Assembly: GCA_947450345.1 (NCBI GenBank)
Contig: CANFVD010000013.1
Span: forward strand, 1-37,619
DNA: 37,619 nucleotides
Direction of reading: 5' to 3'
Origin: Actinomycetota bacterium
Lineage (GTDB): Bacteria > Actinomycetota > Actinomycetes > Actinomycetales > Microbacteriaceae
Each line of letters starts with the position of its first letter. Positions within the stretch are counted from its first letter, which is position 1. The notes beneath the pieces are model-generated. The model worked only from the letters and a program-made list of their open reading frames with translations, was not told where the DNA came from and did not search any database. The translations under genes and the position numbers were made by a program. Of the stretch, positions 7,424-16,118 are shown one piece after another.

Positions 7424-8416
7424 ATGAAAAAAATCCTTGCGCCCGCAGTTGGATTGGGGCTGGTGTTTGCGTCACTTGCGGCCACCCCGGCATTCGCCTC
7501 TGCCACACTGCCGTCGACGGACACGTACATTGCACTCCCCTGTGAAGACCACGCGGGCGACCCCGTAGCTAATCTCAACTCCCTCGCCTCGGACGGAACG
7601 TCGACCGGTATTGGCGGCACGGCGTACAGCTCGGACAACTGCTTCGCTGACGGCTCCTACAACATTGTTGACGGCAAGTACTACGCGTGGGACATGACCA
7701 CGAACACGTTCTTCAGCGTCGATGTGACCACGGGCGCCCTCGCTGAAGTGGGCAACGGAGACATCACCGTTTCGGGGAACGCCTTCACGAACGTGAACGG
7801 AATTTTTGTGTCACAAACGGGCGAGTACTTCATGTTCACTCGCTCAACTCCAGCAGATCTTTACTCCCTGAGTTTGGGCGCCACCGCGAGCGACCCCACA
7901 GTCGCGACACTCGTGGGTACCCTTCCGACACGAACAAGCGCCATGGCTTACAACCCCGTAACGGGCAAGGTCTACGCGCAGGAACCCAAGGGAGCTGGCC
8001 AACTCTCTGAGGTTTCGCTCACTGATGCTTCCGTCATTGTCTCCTACACCTCGAACTGCAACACCAATGAGTGGGGATTCGGCAGCGGCGACTGCTGGGG
8101 GCTCGACTTTGATAGCAACGGCACCCTCTGGTACCAGACGGACAACGGTGACTCCGACGATGCGTCAATGTTGGCTTCGGCTACCCTGCCCACTATCGAT
8201 GGAGCCTCGTTCGAATTGGTCGAACAAGGGGCCTTCACAGACCCGACAACAGGAAGCTGGTACGGGGAGTCGACGGGCATCATCTTCGCCTCACCCATAC
8301 CGGACCCCGTTCTGCCCGACACGGGAGTGAGCTCGTTGGCAACCGTTGTCGGGACAATCACTGCCCTCCTCCTTCTGGCGGGTGGCATCGTCCTCATCCG
8401 TCGTCGACGGGCATAG
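7424..8416 (+). CDS. LPxTG-anchored cell-surface protein
   Basis: This 330-residue protein has a Sec signal peptide at residues 1-26 (MKKILAPAVGL, cleavage near AFASA). At the C-terminus is a full sortase signal: LPDTG, then a hydrophobic stretch of about 20 residues, then RRRRA. It should be attached to the peptidoglycan by a sortase. The region between resembles a beta-propeller-like protein, with repeated short strands such as DGKYYAWDMTTNTFFSV and NPVTGKVYAQE, but I do not recognise a defined enzyme or adhesin family. The ATG at 7424 is the natural signal-peptide start. A structured leader lies directly upstream and a clear terminator directly downstream, so it is a single-gene unit inserted between xthA and trpS. 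Confidence 0.85.
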   Translation: MKKILAPAVGLGLVFASLAATPAFASATLPSTDTYIALPCEDHAGDPVANLNSLASDGTSTGIGGTAYSSDNCFADGSYNIVDGKYYAWDMTTNTFFSVDVTTGALAEVGNGDITVSGNAFTNVNGIFVSQTGEYFMFTRSTPADLYSLSLGATASDPTVATLVGTLPTRTSAMAYNPVTGKVYAQEPKGAGQLSEVSLTDASVIVSYTSNCNTNEWGFGSGDCWGLDFDSNGTLWYQTDNGDSDDASMLASATLPTIDGASFELVEQGAFTDPTTGSWYGESTGIIFASPIPDPVLPDTGVSSLATVVGTITALLLLAGGIVLIRRRRA

Positions 8417-8432
8417 CAACCGCCTGAATCTC

Positions 8433-8471
8433 ACGGTGGCCTCGCTCGGATGAGCGGGGCCACCGTTTTTT
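8433..8471 (+). terminator. Rho-independent terminator after the LPxTG gene
   Basis: ACGGTGGCC pairs with GGCCACCGT, with an inner CGCTC/GAGCG pair, and is followed by six T residues. This is the clearest classical intrinsic terminator in the window. It lies 17 bases past the stop codon. Confidence 0.93.
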
Positions 8472-8478
8472 CGCGCCT

Positions 8479-8484
8479 TAGAAT
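8479..8484 (+). promoter_or_regulatory. Probable -10 box of trpS, likely leaderless
   Basis: TAGAAT ends six bases before the trpS ATG at 8491, so transcription should begin at or next to the A of the start codon. No ribosome-binding site is present. Leaderless transcripts of this kind are common in Actinobacteria. A matching -35 box is not evident because that position falls in the preceding terminator. Confidence 0.6.
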
Positions 8485-8487
8485 TGA

Positions 8488-9495
<1,008 letters not shown>

Positions 9496-9613
9496 GTCGG
9501 TTCCCCGCGTAGGGGCATTCCGCTGAGCGGGCAGTGCTCCCGCGTGAATTGCACCGGTAACGGCAGAAAAATGCTCGGAGGAACTTTGTCAGCCCGGGGA
9601 ATGTTTCTGGGGC

Positions 9614-9619
9614 TACACT
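9614..9619 (+). promoter_or_regulatory. Probable -10 box of the riboflavin operon
   Basis: TACACT lies 18 bases before the first base of riboswitch stem P1, which places the transcript start near 9626. The -35 region (about 9591-9596) does not match the consensus. TTGTCA at 9586-9591 is 22 bases away, too far for a normal spacer. Confidence 0.45.
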
Positions 9620-9636
9620 TGTTCTCACTAAGAGCA

Positions 9637-9778
9637 ACGCGCTCCGGGGTCAGTGAAAATCTGAGCCGGCGGTAAAAGTCCGCGAACCTTGAGAAACATC
9701 CACCCGGATGACCTCTCACAGGCCGAGCTGGTGGAATTCCAGGACCGACGGTTAAAGTCCGGATGGTAGGTAGCGCGT
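9637..9778 (+). ncRNA. FMN riboswitch (RFN element)
   Basis: This leader RNA senses flavin mononucleotide and controls riboflavin synthesis. Conserved blocks appear in order: CCGGGGTCAGTGAAAATC, CGGCGGTAAAAGTCCGCG, GGTGGAATTCCAGGACCG and GACGGTTAAAGTCCGGATGG. The closing stem P1 is ACGCGCT at 9637-9643 with AGCGCGT at 9772-9778. It stands directly before ribD, the position expected for this element. No T-run follows, so control is probably at translation or by Rho rather than by an intrinsic terminator. Confidence 0.96.
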
Positions 9779-9795
9779 CACAGGTTCGCCTGTGA
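9778..9795 (+). other. Hairpin following the FMN riboswitch
   Basis: TCACAGG-TTCG-CCTGTGA forms a perfect seven-base stem with a TTCG loop and begins at the last base of riboswitch stem P1. It has no T-tract. It may stack on P1 as part of the expression platform. Confidence 0.5.
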
Positions 9796-9881
9796 ATGAT
9801 GTGTTGTGCACCCGTGGTGTTCAGCCGTCTCCCCGGAGTACGTCGCGACAAGAATTCACACTCGCGAAACGGAAACGGCAG

Positions 9882-10931
9882 ATGGCGCAGAACCAGTCGA
9901 CGTCGCCCCTCGGGGCTGAGGCCCTCGAGGCCCTCATGCGTCGTGCAATCGAACTGTCAGAGAACGGGCCGAGCCGCGACGCCAACCCCCAGGTAGGCGC
10001 CGTCCTCCTGAACTCCGCCGGCGAGGTCATTGCTGAGGGATGGCACCGGGGCGCGGGAACTCCGCACGCCGAAATTGATGCCCTGTCTCAGGTCACCCCC
10101 GAGCAGGCACGCGGAGGCACGCTCGTGGTCACGCTCGAACCCTGCAACCACACCGGCCGCACCGGCCCCTGCGCCGTGGCCGTTATCGACGCCGGCATTT
10201 CTCGACTCGTTTATGCAGCGACTGATCCCGGTCATGCCTCCTCCGGTGGCGCCACGCGACTGCGCGAGGCCGGTGTCGAGGTGATTGGTGGTGTTCTCGA
10301 AGACACCGTTTCCGCGCACCAGCACTCCTGGCTCACGGCGGCTCGTCTGGGCCGCCCCCACGTGACCGTGAAGTGGGCCATGACGCTCGATGGACGCGCG
10401 GCCGCCGCCGACGGCACCAGCCAGTGGATCTCGGGCACCGTGGCGCGGAACCTCGTACACGAACAGCGCGCCGCAGCCGACGCCATCGCCGTGGGAACGG
10501 GCACGGTCCTCGACGATAACCCTTCACTGACCGCGCGCACCGACGATGGCGGTCTTCACGCCAAGCAGCCTGTGCCGGTGATTTTCGGCGAGCGCCCCAT
10601 TGCTGCGGATGCCACGATCTTCAACCACCCCGAGGCGCCCATCGTGATCGGCCACCGCGACATCGCGGCCGGCCTTCAGTCCCTGCGCGAGCGCAACATC
10701 CGGTCGTTGTACGTCGAAGGCGGCCCCACCCTGGCAAGTGCGTTTATCGCCGCCGGAGTGGTTGATCGACTCTACGTGTTCGTGTCGCCGTTGCTGCTGG
10801 GCGGACCCCGCCTTGCCGTGGGCGACCTCGGCATTGCCACACTCGCCGATCGCATCGACATAGATATTCAGAGCGTGACCCACGTGGGTCGCGATCTGCT
10901 CATCGAAGCAACCCCACGAAAGGCCGCCTAA
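9882..10931 (+). CDS. ribD: Bifunctional riboflavin deaminase/reductase RibD
   Basis: This 349-residue enzyme carries out the second and third steps of riboflavin synthesis: deamination of the pyrimidine intermediate, then NADPH reduction of its ribosyl side chain. The deaminase zinc site is HAE at residues 62-64 with Cys88 and Cys97 in PCNHTGRTGPC. The reductase domain follows from about residue 150 (VTVKWAMTLDGRAA), with YVEGGPTLAS near the end. The ATG at 9882 is chosen because MAQNQ leads directly into the family's N-terminus; earlier in-frame starts add about 30 unrelated residues. Its stop overlaps the ribE start in TAATG, showing translational coupling. Confidence 0.95.
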   Translation: MAQNQSTSPLGAEALEALMRRAIELSENGPSRDANPQVGAVLLNSAGEVIAEGWHRGAGTPHAEIDALSQVTPEQARGGTLVVTLEPCNHTGRTGPCAVAVIDAGISRLVYAATDPGHASSGGATRLREAGVEVIGGVLEDTVSAHQHSWLTAARLGRPHVTVKWAMTLDGRAAAADGTSQWISGTVARNLVHEQRAAADAIAVGTGTVLDDNPSLTARTDDGGLHAKQPVPVIFGERPIAADATIFNHPEAPIVIGHRDIAAGLQSLRERNIRSLYVEGGPTLASAFIAAGVVDRLYVFVSPLLLGGPRLAVGDLGIATLADRIDIDIQSVTHVGRDLLIEATPRKAA

Positions 10932-11560
10932 TGTTCACCGGACTCATCGAAGAACAGGGCGAGGTTGTTGCCGTCACGCCGACGGACGACGGCGTGCGCC
11001 TCACCATCAAGGCGGGCACGGTGCTCAGCGACGCCGGACACGGTGACTCCATCTGCTGTAGCGGCGTGTGCCTCACGGTGATTGAGCAGACCGCGGACAC
11101 CTTTACGGCCGATGTGATGGGGCAAACCCTGCGGGTGAGTGCCCTCGAGGATGTTGCAGCCGGACGTAAAATCAACCTCGAGCGGGCCGCGCACGCCGGA
11201 ACGCGTCTGGGCGGCCACATCGTCCAGGGGCACGTCGACGGCACAGCGACCGTGCTGGACGTTCGGCAAAGTGGTGACTGGCGCGTGGTGCGCTTTGCGC
11301 TCACTCCCGAACTCGCGCCCCTGCTCGTGGACAAGGGATCGGTGACGGTCGACGGCGTCTCGCTCACGGTGAGCACTATCAGTGCTCCACGCGAGAAAGA
11401 GCAGTGGTTCGAGGTGTCCCTCATTCCCGAAACGCTCACCGCCACCACGCTCGGTGACCGCGTCGCTGGCGATGTGGTGAACATCGAGACCGACATCGTT
11501 GCCCGACACGTGGCGCGCATGCTCGCCTTTGGACTTCATCAGAAGGGAGACCACTCATGA
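10931..11560 (+). CDS. ribE: Riboflavin synthase, alpha subunit
   Basis: This 209-residue enzyme converts two molecules of 6,7-dimethyl-8-ribityllumazine into riboflavin. It begins with the invariant MFTGLIEE and consists of two similar lumazine-binding barrels. Each carries a LGGHIVQGHVDG-like or GDSICCSGVCLTV-like block. Length is normal. It overlaps ribD by one base and ribBA by four bases (ATGA), so the genes are read as one coupled operon under the FMN riboswitch. Confidence 0.96.
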   Translation: MFTGLIEEQGEVVAVTPTDDGVRLTIKAGTVLSDAGHGDSICCSGVCLTVIEQTADTFTADVMGQTLRVSALEDVAAGRKINLERAAHAGTRLGGHIVQGHVDGTATVLDVRQSGDWRVVRFALTPELAPLLVDKGSVTVDGVSLTVSTISAPREKEQWFEVSLIPETLTATTLGDRVAGDVVNIETDIVARHVARMLAFGLHQKGDHS

Positions 11561-12834
11561 GTCTCACCCCCCTCCCCCAGGTGCTCGACGAGCTCCGCGC
11601 GGGCAAACCGGTCGTCGTTGCCGACGACGAAGGTCGCGAGAACGAGGGCGACGCTGTCATGGCCGCTCAGTTCGCCACCAAGGAGTGGATTGCGTGGATT
11701 GTGCGCCACTCGTCCGGTCTGCTGTGCGCTCCCATGCCGCGTGACATTGCCGATAAGTTGAACCTGCCCATCATGGTGGAACGCAATCAGGACACGCGCA
11801 CCACGGCGTACACAGTGACGGTGGATGCCGCACAGGGAGTCACGACGGGAATTAGCGCGAGCGACCGTGCGCACACCCTGCGCACACTCGCCAACCCCGA
11901 ATCGACGTCACACGATCTGATTCGCCCGGGCCACATTCTGCCCCTGCGAGCCGTCGATGGTGGCGTGCGCGAACGCGGCGGTCACACCGAGGCCACCGTC
12001 GACCTACTTCGGCTTGCCGGGCTCGAACCAGTTGGAGTCATCGCCGAAATCCTCGATGATGATGGCGACATGATGCGCATGCCGGGACTCGTTGATTTGG
12101 CCTCGCGCGAGGGACTTGCCGTCACCACGGTAGCCGCCATCGCCGAGTACCTCGAGGCACACCCGGATGAGGCGCGACCGACGGAAGACCTCGACCGTAA
12201 CCGAGTGGAGTTCATCGTTGAAACGAAAGTTCCCACCGAATACGGCGACCTCATCATGCGCGGCTATCACGACCACACCACAGGCACCGACCACGTGGCA
12301 ATCGTCTCGGGCACGCCTGCGCCTCACGGCACGCTCGTGCGGGTGCACTCGGAGTGCCTCACGGGCGAAGCGTTGGGGTCGCTCAAGTGCGAGTGCGGCC
12401 CACAACTCGACGAAGCCCTGCGCATGATTGTGCGCGAGGGCGGAGTGGTGCTCTACATGCGCGGACACGAAGGCCGCGGCATCGGCTTGGTGAACAAGTT
12501 CAAGGCCTACAAACTGCAGGAGTCGGGGCTCGACACGTTGGATGCCAACCTTGCCCTGGGCTTCCCGGCCGACGCGCGCGACTACGTGGCCGCCGCCCGC
12601 ATGCTCAAAGACTTGGGCGTCGAATCCGTTCGCCTCATGAGCAACAACCCGGAAAAGGGACGTCAGCTCGAGAAGTACGGCATCGACATTGAGGGCTACG
12701 AGCCCCTCGTTGTTGGCCTCGGTGATTTCAACACCGGGTACCTCGACGTCAAACGTGATCGCATGGGGCACAAGCTTCCCGGCGGACAAGCCCAGATAGA
12801 GGAAACTCCCGAAGAGAAGGTTGTTGCGAAATGA
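11557..12834 (+). CDS. ribBA: DHBP synthase / GTP cyclohydrolase II
   Basis: This 425-residue fused enzyme makes both precursors of riboflavin. The N-terminal half (to about residue 205) is 3,4-dihydroxy-2-butanone-4-phosphate synthase, with the acidic loop DDEGRENEGD and the later RPGHILPLRA and GGHTEATVDL motifs. The C-terminal half is GTP cyclohydrolase II, with the zinc cysteines in SECLTGEALGSLKCECG (about residues 267-280) and MRGHEGRGIGL. The fusion is the usual arrangement in Actinobacteria. It overlaps ribE and ribH by ATGA junctions. Confidence 0.96.
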   Translation: MSLTPLPQVLDELRAGKPVVVADDEGRENEGDAVMAAQFATKEWIAWIVRHSSGLLCAPMPRDIADKLNLPIMVERNQDTRTTAYTVTVDAAQGVTTGISASDRAHTLRTLANPESTSHDLIRPGHILPLRAVDGGVRERGGHTEATVDLLRLAGLEPVGVIAEILDDDGDMMRMPGLVDLASREGLAVTTVAAIAEYLEAHPDEARPTEDLDRNRVEFIVETKVPTEYGDLIMRGYHDHTTGTDHVAIVSGTPAPHGTLVRVHSECLTGEALGSLKCECGPQLDEALRMIVREGGVVLYMRGHEGRGIGLVNKFKAYKLQESGLDTLDANLALGFPADARDYVAAARMLKDLGVESVRLMSNNPEKGRQLEKYGIDIEGYEPLVVGLGDFNTGYLDVKRDRMGHKLPGGQAQIEETPEEKVVAK

Positions 12835-13304
12835 GTGGAGAAGGTTCGCCCCAGGTCACGGTCGACGCCACAGGCCTGAACGTCACGATTGTTGCCGGAC
12901 TCTGGCACGACCAAATCAGCAACGGCATGATTGCCGGTGCCGAGCGCGCGTTGGACGCCATGGGCGCCACGCACACGCTGGTCCGCTGTGCCGGTTCTTT
13001 TGAGTTGCCGGTCGTGTGCCAGGCGGCACTCAACGGTGGCGCCGACGCTGTGGTGGCCCTGGGTGTGATTATTCGCGGGGGAACGCCCCACTTCGAGTTT
13101 GTATCGGATGCTGCAACGAGTGGCCTCCTGCGCGTGGCTCTCGACACCGGCAAGCCCGTGGGATTCGGCGTGCTGACGCTCGACGACGAGCAACAGGGAC
13201 TCGACCGGGCCGGGCTGCCGGGTTCGAAGGAAGACAAGGGCGCTGAGGCCGCAACCGCGGCCGTTCAGGCGGCTCTCACCATTCGCTCACTCGCTGCAAA
13301 GTAG
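12831..13304 (+). CDS. ribH: 6,7-dimethyl-8-ribityllumazine synthase
   Basis: This 157-residue enzyme condenses the pyrimidine and butanone-phosphate intermediates to lumazine, the substrate of RibE. Characteristic segments are AGSFELPVV, the GVIIRGGTPHFEFV loop with the catalytic histidine, and GVLTLDDEQQ. It probably assembles into pentamers or 60-mer shells as in the family. The start overlaps the ribBA stop. The next gene begins nine bases after its stop, so transcription probably continues. Confidence 0.96.
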   Translation: MSGEGSPQVTVDATGLNVTIVAGLWHDQISNGMIAGAERALDAMGATHTLVRCAGSFELPVVCQAALNGGADAVVALGVIIRGGTPHFEFVSDAATSGLLRVALDTGKPVGFGVLTLDDEQQGLDRAGLPGSKEDKGAEAATAAVQAALTIRSLAAK

Positions 13305-13313
13305 GCTAAAGCC

Positions 13314-13685
13314 ATGAACATCGTCGTGACTATCCTCATCATCCTTCACCTCATCGGAATGGCGTACCTTTTTGGTTCGTTCTTGGTGGGAATCAAAGAC
13401 ACCGTCAAGGGCCAGGGACGCATTGTCCGCGGCATGCTCGACGGCGCACTTCTCCAACTGATCACGGGCATCGCACTCGTGGGAATTTACTCCGCACACC
13501 TGGTTCCCGATGAGGAAGTGAACAACGCCGGTATTGGCGTCAAGTTCATCATCGCTGTGGCTATCTACGTGCTGGCATTGGTCTTCCGTAAGCGCACAGT
13601 TGCCCCGTCATGGGTGTTGTGGCTCATCGGTGGTCTCACCCTCGTGAACATTGTTCTGGGTGTCACCTCCGCCATGGTCGGCTAA
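13314..13685 (+). CDS. Small four-helix membrane protein, function unknown
   Basis: This 123-residue protein has four hydrophobic segments, at about residues 4-26, 45-62, 74-92 and 100-120, with short polar loops such as GIKDTVKGQGR and DEEVNN. I do not recognise a family. Nine bases separate it from ribH and five bases from the downstream ABC exporter gene, so it is probably cotranscribed with both. Possible roles include flavin export or assistance to the exporter, but nothing in the sequence demonstrates this. Confidence 0.75.
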   Translation: MNIVVTILIILHLIGMAYLFGSFLVGIKDTVKGQGRIVRGMLDGALLQLITGIALVGIYSAHLVPDEEVNNAGIGVKFIIAVAIYVLALVFRKRTVAPSWVLWLIGGLTLVNIVLGVTSAMVG

Positions 13686-13690
13686 GCCTT

Positions 13691-15631
13691 ATGAGTATGG
13701 GCATGGGCCGCGGTCGCGGTTCTCGAGCCAACGCGCCCAAAGGCGGGCCTCGGGCGAAGTTCAGCAATCTCTTTCCCTACCTCCTCGAACACCGCAAGGT
13801 GCTCGTCGTGGTGGTCATCCTCAGCATCGTTGGGGCTGGGGCAACCCTCGGTCAGCCGTTGCTCGTCAGCCAGGTCATTACTCGTGTGACGGCAGGCGAC
13901 ACGATGGGCCTGTTGGTGTGGGCACTCGTGGGTCTCGTCGTTGCCTCGGCACTGATCTCAGGATTTCAGCACTACCTGTTGCAGCGCACGGGTGAGGGCG
14001 TGGTGCTGTCATCGCGTCGTCAGCTGGTGTCGCGCATGCTCCGCCTTCCTATTGCCGAGTTCGATACCCGCCGCACGGGTGACCTCGTTTCGCGCGTAGG
14101 TAGTGACACCACACTCCTTCGTGCCGTTCTGACTCAAGGACTCGTTGAGGCCATCGGCGGATCGCTCACGTTCATCGGTGCTCTCATTGCCATGATCATC
14201 ATCGACCCGCTGCTCCTCGGTCTCACACTGTTCGTCGTCATCATCGCCGTAACGCTCGTCACCGTGCTGTCACGTCGCATCCGCGTGGCCAGCCGCAAGG
14301 CGCAGGCCAAAGTGGGCGAGCTCGCTGCTGCCGTGGAACGCGCCATCAGCTCCGTGCGCACGGTTCGCGCAGCCAACGCCACCGACCGTGAAGTGGCCGA
14401 GGTCGACGTTGCTGCGGTCGGTGCGTGGAAGATGGGCATCAGCGTCGCCAAAATTTCCGCGCTCGTTGTGCCCGTAGCCGGTATCGCCATGCAGGTGGCG
14501 TTCCTCACCGTGCTTGGCGTGGGCGGATACCGCGTTGCCGACGGTGCCATCACCGTGGCGTCGCTAGTGTCCTTCATTCTGTTCCTCTTCCTCATGATCA
14601 TGCCCCTCGGACAGGCGTTCGGCGCCATCAGCTCGGTCAATGCTGCGCTCGGCGCCCTGGGCCGCATCCAGGAGATCATCGCGCTGCCCAGCGAGGGCGA
14701 AAACGATCGCGACATCGCGCCACTACACAGTCAGAGCGCCGAGGCCCGAACTCTTCTGAAGAAGTCGAAGAACGCGCTGACCTTCCAGAAGGTGTCGTTC
14801 TCCTATCCACTCCCCGTCGCCACGGACGACGAGCAGACCGAGGTCGACGACGCCGTAGCGGCGGATGCGCGCGCAGCTGCACGCGCTGCACGTCGTGGTG
14901 ACGTGCCAGCACCCGCGCCTGCGCCGGCCCCCGAAGCCCCGCTTGTCGCCCCTATCATCCTTTCCGGCGTCTCGTTCACGCTCCCCCACGGTCAGCGCAC
15001 CGCGCTTGTGGGTCCGAGTGGCTCGGGTAAGTCGACCATGCTCAACCTGATCGAGCGGTTCTACGATCCGTCGTCGGGCGTCATCAAGCTCGGTTCGGTC
15101 GACATTCGGGAGCTCACGCGCGAAGACCTGCGAAGCCAGATTGGCTACGTCGAGCAGGATGCGCCCGTGCTGGCCGGCTCGCTGGCCGACAACCTGCGCT
15201 TGGCCAAGCCAGATGCCACCGATGACGAGTGCCGTGCGGTGCTCAAAGAGGTCAACCTCAGCAACATCGTCAAGCGCAGCCGCCAAGGCATCAACGCACC
15301 CGTGGGCGAAGAGGGCATCATGCTCTCCGGTGGCGAGCGTCAGCGCCTAGCCATCGCCCGCGCACTGCTCGCGGCTCCGCCCATCCTGTTGCTCGACGAG
15401 TCAACCTCAAGCCTTGACGGTGCGAACGAGCAGCTGATGCGCGAGGCCATCGATCGCGTGTCGATTGACCGCACGCTGCTCATCATCGCGCACCGTCTCT
15501 CCACTGTGGTGGACTGCGACCAGATCATCGTGCTCGATAACGGCAAGGTCGTGGGCATCGGCACGCACTCGGAGCTCGTCAAGTCGACGCCGCTCTACCG
15601 CGACCTCGCCAAGCACCAGCTGCTCGTTTAG
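13691..15631 (+). CDS. ABC exporter half-transporter (permease-ATPase)
   Basis: This 646-residue protein has an N-terminal six-helix membrane domain (about residues 35-320) and a C-terminal ATPase domain. The ATPase has Walker A GPSGSGKS, signature LSGGERQRLAIARA, Walker B ILLLDES and the H-loop IIAHRLS. A long alanine/proline linker, PAPAPAPAPEAP, joins the two and is longer than usual. It should work as a dimer exporting a lipid, peptide or drug. The ATG at 13691 has a poor ribosome-binding site, so translation may depend on coupling to the preceding small membrane protein. It ends the riboflavin transcription unit and is convergent with the thioesterase gene 29 bases away. Its substrate is unknown. 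Confidence 0.9.
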   Translation: MSMGMGRGRGSRANAPKGGPRAKFSNLFPYLLEHRKVLVVVVILSIVGAGATLGQPLLVSQVITRVTAGDTMGLLVWALVGLVVASALISGFQHYLLQRTGEGVVLSSRRQLVSRMLRLPIAEFDTRRTGDLVSRVGSDTTLLRAVLTQGLVEAIGGSLTFIGALIAMIIIDPLLLGLTLFVVIIAVTLVTVLSRRIRVASRKAQAKVGELAAAVERAISSVRTVRAANATDREVAEVDVAAVGAWKMGISVAKISALVVPVAGIAMQVAFLTVLGVGGYRVADGAITVASLVSFILFLFLMIMPLGQAFGAISSVNAALGALGRIQEIIALPSEGENDRDIAPLHSQSAEARTLLKKSKNALTFQKVSFSYPLPVATDDEQTEVDDAVAADARAAARAARRGDVPAPAPAPAPEAPLVAPIILSGVSFTLPHGQRTALVGPSGSGKSTMLNLIERFYDPSSGVIKLGSVDIRELTREDLRSQIGYVEQDAPVLAGSLADNLRLAKPDATDDECRAVLKEVNLSNIVKRSRQGINAPVGEEGIMLSGGERQRLAIARALLAAPPILLLDESTSSLDGANEQLMREAIDRVSIDRTLLIIAHRLSTVVDCDQIIVLDNGKVVGIGTHSELVKSTPLYRDLAKHQLLV

Positions 15632-15660
15632 GCACGTCCCGACGCGCTCGGCGTCAGGTG

Positions 15661-16080
15661 TCAGGCGTCAGGAAAGCGGTCACGCTCAAACGTGACTTCG
15701 GTGTATCCGTGTGGTGCCGGTCGGCCGTCTTCTCCGAGGTTCACAAAGACGATGCGGTCCACGGTGAGGATGCTGTTGCGCGTGATCATGTTGCGCACCT
15801 CGGCGCGCATGGTGAGCGATGACGTGCCGAAATCGGTTGCCGTCAGGCCCATCTCAATGATGTCGCCCTCCTGAGCGGACGCCACGAAGTTAATCTCAGA
15901 CATGATTTTGGTCACGACACGACGATTTCCCATTTGAACAATGGCGTAAATGGTGGCCTCTTCATCAATCCACTTGAGCAGGCTGCCGCCGAAAAGAGTG
16001 CCGTTGGCGTTGAGGTCTTCGGGGCGCACCCACTTGCGCGTGCGAAAGCGGATATCTGACGGGTCAGGGTTCGGGGTCAC
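15661..16080 (-). CDS. Acyl-CoA thioesterase, hotdog fold
   Basis: This 139-residue protein resembles YciA-type acyl-CoA thioesterases, which release free acids from CoA esters. The hotdog-fold motif NGTLFGGSLLKWIDEEA at about residues 26-42 contains the conserved glycine pair and Asp39. VVTKIMSEINFVASAQEGD matches the later strand. It lies 38 bases downstream of the aldehyde dehydrogenase gene on the same strand, so it could be the last gene of the island 2 operon or an independent housekeeping gene. Its 3' end carries short repeats of GCGTCAG that also run into the intergenic space. Confidence 0.85.
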   Translation of the reverse strand: MTPNPDPSDIRFRTRKWVRPEDLNANGTLFGGSLLKWIDEEATIYAIVQMGNRRVVTKIMSEINFVASAQEGDIIEMGLTATDFGTSSLTMRAEVRNMITRNSILTVDRIVFVNLGEDGRPAPHGYTEVTFERDRFPDA

Positions 16081-16118
16081 GCTTCGATGCTAGCTCAGAC
16101 TGATAAACGGAATCAGGC

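Larger units (their letters stand above)
9496..9881 (+). other. Intergenic region holding the riboflavin-operon promoter and leader
   Basis: The gap from trpS to ribD is 386 bases. It contains a -10 box at 9614-9619, the FMN riboswitch at 9637-9778, a short hairpin at 9778-9795 and about 85 bases of untranslated leader. No further gene is supported. In-frame GTG and ATG codons at 9792 and 9796 extend ribD upstream but lack family-like sequence. Confidence 0.75.

Noticed and set aside
12004-12789. Minus-strand frame opposite ribBA
   Set aside because: It is antisense to a strongly supported enzyme and has no recognisable features.
15649-15672. GCGTCAG/GTGTCAG/GCGTCAG tandem repeat
   Set aside because: Three imperfect 7-base units at a gene end are too few to support a repeat element or function.
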